Assembly (NCBI GenBank): GCA_023101725.1
Contig: JALJCO010001238.1
Span: 16,033-80,032, forward strand
DNA from: Atherinomorus stipes
Lineage: Eukaryota > Chordata > Actinopteri > Atheriniformes > Atherinidae
Direction of reading: 5' to 3'
DNA: 64,000 nucleotides
The notes below the pieces were generated by a model. It had not been told where the DNA came from and ran no database searches. It saw only the letters and a program-made list of their open reading frames with translations. This document shows, piece after piece, positions 54,590 through 64,000 of this stretch. The stretch's first letter is position 1; each line of letters starts with the position of its first letter. The position numbers and the translations under genes were made by a program.

Positions 54590-55615
54590 TTTGGTACATT
54601 TTCACCTATTCGGGGGGATGTTTGTGTGTTTAACATGTTTGTTTCTGTAGTGATGGACTCAGACCTGAACTTTGAAAAACACATCAAGGTGATCACTAAA
54701 TCAGCCGACCATCACCTGAAGAACATCTCAAGGATCAAAGATCGGATTTCTCAGGAAAATCTGGAAAAAAACTAGTCCAGATTTTCCTGGACTATGAAAA
54801 TCGTTTTGATCAACACCGTTGATCACAGTGTTGTGGTCACACAGCTGGTAGACGGTGTGGAGAACGCCCCTGGTAACTACAGCAAGCCAAATCTGAACTC
54901 ACAGGACAATAGTACTGTCTGCAGTAATCAAGCCAACAGTAGTCAGTCAGCTTGATTACTGTAACAGCGTCTTTACTGGTCTACCTAAAAAACCAGTTAA
55001 ACAGCTGCAGCTCATTCAGAACTCTGCTGCCCGAGTTCCCACGAAGACCAGAAAAGTGGACCACATCAGTCCAGTTCTGAGGTCTTTACACTGGCTGCCG
55101 GTCCATCAGAGAATAGACTTTAAAGTTCTGCTGCTGGTCTATAAAGTTCGGAATGGTTTAGATCCAAAATACATCAGTGACCTCTTGACCCAGTATGAAC
55201 CTACTAGACCCCTCAGGTCATCTGGATCTGGTCTTTTATCAGTTCCAGAATCAGAACCAGACCTGGAGAAACTGCATTCAGCTTTTATGCTCCACATGTC
55301 TGGGACAAACTCCCAGAAAGTCTCAGATCAGCTGAAAGAGTTGATTTAAATCCAGTTGAAGACCCACCTGTTCTCAGCTGCATTTACATAGATTTTACTC
55401 AAAAGTTAAAATCTGCGCGTCTCTATATTCTCTCTTTTTAATCTTGAATGTTTTTAATGTTTCTAATCTTAAATTATGCTTCTGCTTTTTTGTTCTTAAT
55501 GTTTTCCTTCCTTTTTGCATCCCGCTGTAATGCTTATAATGTTTTATGCAAAGCACTTTGAGTTGTTCTGTACATGTAATGTGCTATAAAAATAAACTTA
55601 GCTTAGCTAAAATTT
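54590..55615 (+). mobile_element. L2-clade LINE, 3' end (second subfamily)
   Basis: VVMDSDLNFEKHIKVITKSA near 54645, then broken RT-end sequence. An open stretch at 55056-55349 reads HISPVLRSLHWLPVHQRIDF, LLVYKVRNGLDPKYISDLL and PLRSSGSGLL. The 3' UTR ends with AAAGCACTTTGAGTTG and AATAAACTTAGCTTAGCT. Several stops, so inactive. Confidence 0.78.
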
Positions 55616-55689
55616 GTTTACACGCATTTCACATGAAAATACATTTATTTCTTTTGAACAATTCAAGCTGAAAACGAACAGGAAAGGGC

Positions 55690-57145
55690 TGCAGTGATGT
55701 TTGGAATGATGCTGGAATGATACTGGAATGATATGGTACTGCTGGGTAAGATGCTGGAATGATACTGGAATGATATGGTAATGCTGGGTAAGATGCTAGC
55801 AATGATACTGGAATGATATGGTAATGCTGGGTAAGATGCTGGGATGATACTGGAATGATATGGTAATGCTGGGTAAGATGCTGGAATGATACTGGAATGA
55901 TATGGTAATGCTGGGTAAGATGCTGGAATGATACTGGAATGATATGATAATGCTGGGTAAGATACTGGAATGATAGTAGAATGATATGGTAATGCTGGGT
56001 AAGATGCTGGAATGATACTAGAATGATATGGTAATGCTGGGTAAGATGCTGGAATGATACTAGAATGATATGGTAAAGCAGGGTAAGATGCTGGAATGAT
56101 ACTAGAATGATATGGTAATGCTGGGTAAGATGGTGGAATGATACTGGAATGATATGGTAATGCTGGGTAAGATGCTGGAATGATACTGGAATGATATGGT
56201 AATGCTGGGTTAGATACTGGAATGATACTGGAATGATATGGTAATGCTGGGTAAGATACTGGAATGATACTGGAATGATATGGTAATGCTGGGTAAGATG
56301 CTGGAATGATACTGGAATGATATGGTAATGCTGGGTAAGATGCTGGAATGATACTGGAATGATATGGTAATGCTGGGTAAGATGCTGGAATGATACTGGA
56401 ATGATATGGTAATGCTGGGTAAGATGCTGGAATGATACTGGAATGATATGGTAATGCTGGGTAAGATGCTAGCAATGATACTGGAATGATATGGTAATGC
56501 TGGGTAAGATGCTGGAATGATACTGGAATGATATGGTAATGCTGGGTAAGATGCTGGAAGGATACTGGAATGATATGGTAATGCTGGGTAAGATGCTGGA
56601 ATGATACTGGAATGATATGGTTATGCTGGGTAAGATGCTGGAATGATATGGTAATGCTGGGTAAGATGCTGGAATGATACTGGAATGATATGGTAATGCT
56701 GGGTAAGACACTGGAATGATACAGGAATGATATGGTAATGCTGGGTAAGATGCTGGAATGATACTGGAATGATATGGTAATGCTGGGTAAGATGCTGGAA
56801 TGATACCGGAATGATATGGTAATGCTGGGTAAGATGCTGGAATGATACTGGAATGATATGGTAATGCTGGGTAAGATGCTGGAATGATACTGGAATGATA
56901 TGGTAATGCTGGGTAAGATGCTGGAATGATACTGGAATGATATGGTTATGCTGGGTAAGATGCTGGAATGATACTGGAATGATATGGTAATGCTGGGTAA
57001 GATGCTGGAATGATACTGGAATGATATGGTAATGCTGGGTAAGATGCTGGAATGATACTGGAATGATATGGTTATGCTGGGTAAGATGCTGGAATGATAC
57101 TGGAATGATATGGTAATGCTGGGTAAGATGCTGGCAATGATACTG
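55690..57145. repeat. 42-bp minisatellite, about 34 units
   Basis: The unit is TGCTGGGTAAGATGCTGGAA followed by TGATACTGGAATGATATGGTAA. The length is a multiple of three, so the minus strand stays open for hundreds of codons with a 14-residue repeat (YPALPYHSSIIPAS). It contains a sub-repeat, GGAATGATA. Edges near 57150-57420 decay into looser copies. Confidence 0.93.
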
Positions 57146-57420
57146 GAAAAAATGCTGGTGAAGATGCAGGAAATGATGCTGGGAATTATACTTGAATTAT
57201 ATTGGGAATGAGGCTGGGAATGATATTCAGATTATACTGGTAATAATACTGGGAATGATACTGGGATTATACTGGCAATGATTTCAGAAATAATGCTGGA
57301 GGTCATACAGGGAAAGATACTGGACTTATATTGGCAATGATACTGGAAATAATGCTGGGAACAATACTGGAAATATACTGATAATGATGCTGGGACAATG
57401 TTGGAGTCATGTCAGATCAA

Positions 57421-57700
57421 GTCTGTTTTGTTTCTTAAGAACATTTAACTAACAGAGGTTAACCAAAGTTCTGCTGGTTCTGTCCTCCAGCTGCAGACAC
57501 ATCTAGTCTGGGCCGCAACCCTTTTTTCTCTGTTTTTTCTTTCTTATTTCTGATCTCAGACGATTTAACAGTTTAGAAATGGTGTGTTGTCCTGGCAGCT
57601 AGCTTGTTATCATAGCTGCTGAAACTGAGCTGATCCTGGTTCTGTTGGTGCTGAGACTGTGAAGAGAACTCTGCAGACAGCTGCATCTGAGTGAGGAAGA
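57421..57700. other. Unassigned sequence
   Basis: No supported feature beyond the decayed minisatellite edge. Confidence 0.4.
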
Positions 57701-57905
57701 GGAGGAGGCCTACCACACCTGGCAGGACCCCAGCTGCTGGCTGTCCAAAGAGTCCTCTGAGACAGTCCAGGACAGAGTAGCAGGTTGGAAGATGGAGTTT
57801 GGACTGGAAGTCTTCCAGATCCAGCCAACCAACCAGACATCATGGTGGTCAACAAGTACAGAAGTAGATGGCAGTGATGGGTGAAGAGATCCTGACTGAC
57901 GGCAA
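57701..57905 (+). pseudogene. Fragment of a restriction-like-endonuclease LINE
   Basis: The frame reads AYHTWQDPSCWL, then WKMEFGLEVFQIQ and NQPDIMVVNKY. It resembles the segment before and at the PD..D endonuclease of R2/R4-type LINEs, where a cysteine-histidine knuckle is followed by a PDI motif. It ends in stops after about 65 residues. Recognition is from general memory of the family, so modest confidence. Confidence 0.45.
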
Positions 57906-58383
57906 CACCAGGAAGTGAAGTGATGGTCAACATCAGCTTTATTTATATAACTGACATTGTGGCCTGTGGCCAACCACGGTGCTGGACAGTATGATGCTCA
58001 TTAACAAGAAGAAACAAGAAGAACAAGTTTAAATACACAGGATGGTGCTTGGATCCTAGGTGCTGGGCACTATGCATGGCAGGGATGTCCTCTACCCTGA
58101 GTCAAGCTTGTGCCTGACCGCATACCTTAAAGCTGGACTAGATGGTACAATCCTGTTTGTCCTGAGGAACTGAAACTGCAGGTGACTGGGGTTGGGTGGC
58201 TGAAGGAGCCAAGGTTATCATTGGGGTAATCAGGTGGGCACCCCCCTTCACTGGTGTTTCGTTGAAGGCCCACGACGCCTCCGGAGGGCTCAACAGCATC
58301 ATCTGGCGTCCCAGATGTGCCCCCCTCCATCTTGGTCCCTTCCACCGCCCACCTTCCCTGATGCTGGTCGGTTGTTATTATGA

Positions 58384-58715
58384 GAGTTATTAAGTGTTCT
58401 CTCTCCTTCTGATCCAAAGCCACTGAGTGGCCGCTTCGGCAGCTTCAGACAATGCTATGATGGCTTGCCGTTGAGCTTGGCCTCGGATCCCCATGTTTTT
58501 GAGGAGCCTTGTTGCCGACTGGCCTACGAAACCCCTGCAGCCTACCTCGACAGGGAGAACAGAGGTTTTCCAACCCTGTTGTTCTGCGGTAGCTGCCAAC
58601 TCGCTGTACCTAAGGCTCTTGCGCTCGTAGGCCTTGCCTATAGCATCCTCCCATGGCACTGTGAGCTCAATGATGAAAACTCTTCAAGTTGCCAAGGACC
58701 AAAGCACGAGGTCAG
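58384..58715 (-). pseudogene. C-terminal fragment of a restriction-like-endonuclease LINE
   Basis: Reads FIIELTVPWEDAIGKAYERK, then VEVGCRGFVGQSATRLLKNM and EAATQWLWIRRREN, a conserved C-terminal block found in many fish RLE-type LINE proteins. One in-frame TGA lies near its start. It is in the opposite orientation to the fragment at 57701. Confidence 0.6.
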
Positions 58716-58739
58716 GTCAGATATAAAATGGTAAAATAA

Positions 58740-59303
58740 AACCGAGACAAGATCCAGTAGAGGTAACTTTGCTCAGATAAACATCAGGGTGAACATGTAA
58801 CCATGGTGATCTCAGCACGTTTGACCGTGACACCCAACAGATCCTGGAAACACCATCAGAGTTCTCAGTCCAGAAGAGCTCAGTCCTCTGGTAAAGGACC
58901 CAGATCTACCAAATGAGGGCGAGTGTGGAGACGGTGAAACTCAGAAAAAGGATCAAAACTAGACACTGGGTAAAATCAGTAGCAGAATGTAAATGTTAAA
59001 AAGCTGATCTTGAATCTGAAGGCAGCACCACTTGTCTCGTTAACATTTGGACCTGAGGTCCTGCTCTAAAATGGAACCACCACTCATTATGTACTAAGTA
59101 TGCACCAACACATGACTGAAATGATGAAAGACTGGTTCTGTATTATCTAAATACGAATGTTTTCTAGCTCAGGAAATATTTAGTATCAGTGGATTCCTTA
59201 TAATCTCAGGATTGTGGATATGTCTGTCATGGCTGCATGAAGAACTGAATACAACAGACCTAAAAAAAAAAAAAAAAAACCCCACAATGGTAACACCAAG
59301 AGA
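58740..59303. other. Unassigned sequence
   Basis: No gene. A poly-A run of about 17 at 59262-59279. Confidence 0.45.
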
Positions 59304-59343
59304 TTAACTCATTTACTGCCATTGACCTCTATTGCCTTATACA

Positions 59344-60880
59344 GCGGGGGGGGAGTACCGAAATTTTCACCAGATGTCGTCATATTGTGTTCATGTCGGG
59401 GGGGTGGGGGGGGACAGGGTCCTTTCATACCCCGGTCTCCCGGGCGCTACTGGGGGGAAGGAGGGGACAGTGGCTGCTTCACGCGCCAGTGGTTAAGGCT
59501 GGCTGCATTGCGGGGGATCTGCTGGCCTGGGGGATGCCTGGCCTGCTGCGTCCGGGGGTGGGGGATGGGGGGGTGGTGGTGGGGGGGACGTGTTGGGGGC
59601 TTGGAGCTCACGGCTCCCTCCCCGGCCCGAGCTACCACTCAGGAGGCACGAGGGCATGGGCAAGAGAGAGGTGGGTATGTGAGAATAACGAATGAGAGTG
59701 TGAAAGAGGAAATGTGGGAGGGAGGAACTTGGGCTGGAAGAGGGAGGAGATGTGGGTAAGTGGTTGGAGGAAAGGGGGGATGGAGGAAGGAGTGGCATGC
59801 TCGTGGGTGTCTGGTGGGGATGGTCGTGAGGGGCTGAAGGAAGGAGGGGCGGGAGTGTGATAGGTCAGAGGGATGGGCGGGGCTGGACATGTAAGGGGGG
59901 ACTGTATGGGGTATTGGGGTATAGGGAGGTGTGGGCGTATGTGTGGGGGGGGTAGGGAGGGGTTGGTGCAGCTATGTGGGGGGAGTGCATGTGTGTGTTA
60001 GAGGGTATGAGGAGGTGGGGGTAGGTGTGGACGGTAGAGTGAGGAGAGTGTTGGGGGTGGAGGGAGGAGTGAGTGTAGGTATGTAAGGTCGGAGAGCGGA
60101 GTGGGTGGGTGTATGTGTGTGTGTGGGGGGTACACGGAGGTGTTGGGTAGGGCTGGGTGGTGTGGGCGGAGGTTCGTATCTCGGTGTTCGTGCCGGGCAT
60201 CTTGGTGTCGGTGTGGTGCGGGGTGGCTGCGGGTTGGTTGGGGGCCGGGCGCTTTGGTGGGGGGTGCGGTTTTGTTTGTGGCTTCCGGGGCTTTGTATGC
60301 GGGGGCGGGCGCAGGGGGATCTGTATCTTGTGTGTGGTTGCTCTTGCGGTATTGATGTCTTGGGTGCCCGTGTCTCGATGTGGATGCGGTGACGGTATAT
60401 CTTTCAGCCCTAGTGTTGGGGTAGGTGTGTGGGGAGTGTGTGTGTGAGCGTGGTGGCGGGGTAGGGGGTGGTAGAAGTGGTGGCGCCCTGGTGTCAGGTG
60501 TGTGGGGCAGGGACGTTGGGGTGGGGGGCTGGCCTGCCCTGGGGGGGCGTCGTCTGGGGGGTCCGGTCCTCCTGGGTTTCGGTTGGGCCGCCCGGGTCCG
60601 GGGGGGGGGGGGGTGGCTGCTCCTGGGCGCTTGGGCCCTGGGCCCGGCGCTGTCTCCGCTCCGGGGACGCCCGGCGCCCGGTGGGGTCGGCAGCTGCTGG
60701 TCTTGGTCCGCTGGGGCCTGGGCCCCCAGACTGCGGGGGGCTCCGGCTGGGGCCGCCTTTTGCCGCCCTTCGGGGGATGCATGTCCGCTCTTTGGGGGGG
60801 GGTAGCTGGGATCTGTGCCTCTGGGTGGCTGCTGGGGGCCTGGGTCGTGAGCCTTGCGGGCTTCCTCCTCCTTGCAGAGA
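59344..60880 (+). repeat. Extremely G-rich tract
   Basis: About 1.5 kb in which the plus strand has many runs of 3 to 12 G, with GTGTG and GGGTGG words. It is likely to form G-quadruplexes. Overlapping proline- and histidine-rich open frames on the minus strand, up to 355 codons, reflect base composition and not a gene. Confidence 0.8.
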
Positions 60881-61568
60881 CGAGGCTGCATCTGCATGAC
60901 TGTATCACCACGGAGCACCCTTTATTATGCATGTTGACACTGTGACACTGCTTCCCATTGCGATGACTAGGTTGTACCTCTTCTCTGCGTAGTTCTGCGT
61001 GTGTTTGTGTGTGTTTGTATGATCTGAGGACATTTAAGCCACCTGCAGGTCCTCCTGTAGGGGATTGCTTGTTTTGTTTTCCAACAGAGACCTTGGTTGT
61101 TTAGGGATCGCGGTACAGATGCACCAGTGAACTGTGTAAGTGGATTCATGTTTTCTCTCCTCTCTCTTTTCCTCTTCCTTACTCCTTTCTCTCTGTTTCA
61201 CTTCCTATCATTACCTCTGTTAACTTTCATTTCTCCCTTGTCAGGCCCAGCAGTATGAAATGGAATGGTGTAATAGCCAAATGTTTGAATAAAGAAATAA
61301 AATGACTAAACATGATATCAAGTGGAGCCTTATGATCATAAAGCTCCGCTTGGTAAAGCAAAACTGTTCAACAGAATAAAGCAATCAGATTTCCATTCTG
61401 CTTGCTTCAATGCTGGACAGGACAAGTTAGAAAAAAAAAAAAAAAAAAAAAAGATTGTGTTCATGTCAATAGCTCTGCTAGAAATATATTTTCGGAGAAA
61501 AATAATGACATGTTCGATACTTTCCCCCCTGCTGTATACGGCTATAGACGTCAATGGCAGTGAATGAG
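60881..61568. other. Distal cargo of the TTAA element
   Basis: Non-coding. GTGTGTTTGTGTGTG near 61000, a T/C-rich stretch at 61150-61240, AATAAAGAAATAAAATG near 61290 (possibly an old retroposon 3' end) and a run of 23 A at 61430-61452. Confidence 0.45.
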
Positions 61569-61663
61569 TTAAAATAAAACTGATCAAATGAAACAGGAGA
61601 ATATTCTAAGGAGTGACTAAGGAGTGATTATCATGACCTGCCTTTGGTGCATATGAGTCACAT

Positions 61664-62345
61664 TTAACTCATTGACTGCCAGACCTTTTCCAAGTAGAAA
61701 GCTCCATATTGCCAGAATTTTTAAGCATTTTCACTGATTCTTGGAGATCCACAGAATATTGTGTACAATGCTAATGCAAACACTGAATGTACCAAAGGAA
61801 AGCTTAGACTCTTCTTTTATCAGAAAAAAACATTTGTTTCTAGCTTTTTCCATTCTTTAGTAATCTGCAGTAGAACATGGGTTTGTTGCAGCAAAAATGC
61901 TGCTTTTGACCAAAAAGATGAGAAAACGAGCTTTAAATGCTGCAATGCACTTCAAGTGGAAAAGTGTCTTTGTTGCCAATATTTTTCTACTTTAGTAACA
62001 CCTTCATCATCTGAACAGCTGTTTATTTCTATGTAACAACAAATACAACACTGAGAAAAGAGTTTTGGTGGCAAAATAATTATTTACTAACTAAATAAGC
62101 CACAACAAGTTTGTTTCACAAAAAAAATATTTGACAGAAACGTCTCTTTCTGTCCGTCACTCCCCTCCTTCTACTCAGCCAGTTCTGCTTAGGTGCACAG
62201 CCCCCCCCCCCCCCCACCCTGTGAGAAACACCCGCCGTAGCTGCTTGACCTACTTTCACTTTTAGCTGGTGCACTTCACCGCTGTATTTCAAGCTATGGA
62301 TCATGTCTTTGATCGATCGTGTCCCTGTCTGTCACCGATCAGTTT
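61664..62345 (+). mobile_element. TTAA / CTCATTGACTGCC element, copy B
   Basis: It begins TTAA-CTCATTGACTGCCAGACC and shares sequence, in opposite orientation, with copy A near 47190-48015, including the CTTTCACTTTTAGCTGGTGC block and a C-run at 62200. A short frame inside has no known domain. The right end is not defined. Confidence 0.55.
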
Positions 62346-64000
62346 TGATTGATGCTGATCAGGGATGTGCACAGGGCATGGCTCAGGTTGCCCGGGCAAC
62401 TGCCCCTTTGCCCTCCTTGGCTAAAATTGCCCCTCACGGTGTAAAAAACGGATTGAAGAAAATAATTTGAACTATTGTTTTAAAAAAGTGCCCTAAGTGC
62501 AGAATTTAACTTGAATAAAACCGCTATAATAATTTCCAAATAATTACTAGGAAAGAGAGTAAGTTGTGAGGGTTAGGGTCCCCCTGCCTTCAAGTTTCCA
62601 GCTGTTTGTGATGCACGTCACCGGCTGGACAGGAGCGCTCTCGCCACGCAGTGACAGACTGACCATCAGGAGCCCTGCAGGAGCTGAAGGCAGACGGTCA
62701 GGTCGCACCGGATATTTAAATAAAAAATCCGCCAAGAGGCTCACGAGGGCATCTACCCAGCAGAAACTCAAGCACACTAATTGCAACAGCAGGCAAACAA
62801 CTCCAGCTGCTGGGTTACTCCAGGCTCACTGCTGATACGCCAGTGGACCAGCAGCTGCACCATGTCCATCACTGCAGAGGAGTTTATAACTGACAGCTAA
62901 CGTTACTCCCTTTTAGCAAGTGAGCTAGCTTACCGATCCAGGAGAAAAGTCTCCATTTCCGTGTTTTGATGCCGTGAGGATTGGACTACGTGGCGTGCTT
63001 TATTAGCGATTTTGTAACCCAGGGGCGGAAATCAGCCGAGGGGCCCTGGACCGCTATTTTTCTTCCCCTGACCCAACAAAAATGGCCAGGGAGGCCAAAC
63101 CAAAAGGTGGATTTATATAGCCACTTATAGGGATGGTAGAAGAAATTTTTTGTGAAATTATAAACGAGAAAAACTCATTTCAGACACTAGGTGGCGCTAT
63201 ACCATTGGGTAGCACGTTTTGGCCTCTAGCTCGAAACGGCTTGGAGTAAATTTAAGTGTCTTATATCCCCAGATTCCTTGGAACCTCCCTGAATTTTATG
63301 ACATAGGCCACGCCCATTTCCGCCTATAATTTTTTTTTTGCTACAGTGCCAAAATATGCAAAACATTGTTTATTTTATTTCTCGAAGATTTTTTGCCCGA
63401 TCCAACTGAAAATTGTACCACACAAAGTACATAGCAAGAGGAAACAAACTGATCAGAGCGATTGTTGGATTTTTGTTTCGTTGCGGAGTTATGCGCATTG
63501 AAACATTTTTCCAAAGCTAGCTATGTACTTCAAAGGCCATAACTTTAAAACCGCATCAGATAATTCCATGAAACTCCTACATTAACAGGGGAACGTGATT
63601 ATCTACTCATGTTGCATAATGGAAATTTTTTTAAATCTAGGGGGCGCTATGACACTTATTATATTTCACAAACAATTGATCAGATATATATGAAACTCAC
63701 TGTGTATGTTCATATCATCACTCTGTGCTGATTCCTAGAGGATGGCTATGATTGGACAAAGTGGGAATGGTTTATGAGTAGGCACACCCCGATTTTTATT
63801 ACATTAAAAATCAGCTGTTTGTCCTAGACAGCTAAAATGTGATGGATATTCCTTGAATCATACTGAACATTTGAATCCATCCAACCTTCACTCTATATTG
63901 ATTTTACACCCTAAGTTTTGGCTGAAATATGCAAATTTGCTCAACACAAGGATTTCCATAACAGATAAATCTATAAAAACCAATCTTGTTACAGTTAATG
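62346..64000. other. Unassigned repetitive DNA to the window edge
   Basis: Contains a segment (62880-62980) shared with 41425-41525, and from 63000 a non-coding repeat with recurrent GGTGGCGCTAT / GGGGGCGCTATG words. No gene is supported. Confidence 0.45.

Larger units (their letters stand above)
59304..61572. mobile_element. TTAA-flanked element with G-rich cargo (piggyBac-like ends)
   Basis: TTAA at 59304-59307 and 61569-61572. Ends CTCATTTACTGCCATTGACC and GTCAATGGCAGTGAATGAG are inverted over some 40 bases (also TATACAGC next to a G-run, mirrored near 61535). The cargo of about 2.2 kb has no transposase. Confidence 0.72.

Noticed and set aside
55663..56711. Repeat protein of 270 plus 80 residues on the minus strand
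   Set aside because: It is a 42-bp minisatellite whose unit length is divisible by three; no start, domain or flanking gene structure.
59865..60932. Overlapping minus-strand open frames of 306 and 355 codons and several plus-strand frames over 90 codons
   Set aside because: All lie in the G-rich tract, are low-complexity (Pro/His/Thr on one strand, Gly/Trp on the other), overlap in several frames and have no domain. Composition explains them.

Overview
The window is almost certainly from a ray-finned (teleost) fish nuclear genome. It holds a fish-type NLR immune gene with the NACHT-exon architecture of the expanded fish NLRC3-like family. It also holds several L2-clade LINEs, an L1/Tx1 LINE, a BEL/Pao retrotransposon, class I endogenous retroviruses, hAT, PIF/Harbinger and TTAA- or TA-target DNA transposons, and tRNA-like SINEs. 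Nothing looks bacterial. About nine tenths is mobile or tandemly repeated DNA; the one host gene I can support is the NLR gene on the minus strand.

Layout. 1-1230: non-coding, two tRNA-like SINE heads and a palindromic MITE-like patch. 1230-5549: L1/Tx1-type LINE (endonuclease plus reverse transcriptase, one frameshift) ending in poly(A), joined directly to a 5'-truncated BEL/Pao element (5550 to about 9950) with three stops and a rearranged integrase end. 10071-21114: a hAT-type element (8-bp target duplication) split by a complete endogenous retrovirus, ERV-A (10448-19905): identical 482-bp LTRs, 5-bp target duplication, tRNA-Tyr primer site, gag, protease, an unusual post-protease domain, RT/RNase H, integrase and an open env. 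21290-29363: ERV-B, a related element with the same primer site and polypurine tract and identical 312-bp LTRs, but no intact gene; a hAT copy sits inside it. 29650-31503: L2 LINE split by a TTAA-flanked element.

32534-49951 (minus): NLRC3-like gene. Six exons with matching splice phases run from an ATG at 49951 to the end of the NACHT exon at 32534. A 13.7-kb intron is packed with transposons: a nearly complete Harbinger (35130-37992), an L2 LINE carrying a hAT and two SINEs (about 41790-44548), and a decayed Harbinger (about 46030-48344). No leucine-rich-repeat exon lies downstream in the window.

50270-64000: an L2 fragment, an 11-bp minisatellite invaded twice by a TA-target MITE, a duplicated piece of the NLR 5' flank, an L2 3' end, a 42-bp minisatellite of about 34 units, pieces of a restriction-like-endonuclease LINE, a TTAA-flanked transposon with extremely G-rich cargo, and unassigned repeats.

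The most interesting points are: (i) a region between protease and RT in ERV-A with the two H-x-[ST]-x motifs of 2H phosphoesterases, traceable in decayed form in ERV-B; (ii) the pairing of a coding ERV with a gene-less relative sharing its cis signals, both with identical LTR pairs; (iii) pol interrupted only by UGA codons at domain junctions, the first in a UGA-CUA readthrough context; (iv) an NLR gene whose LRR half is missing from where it should be.
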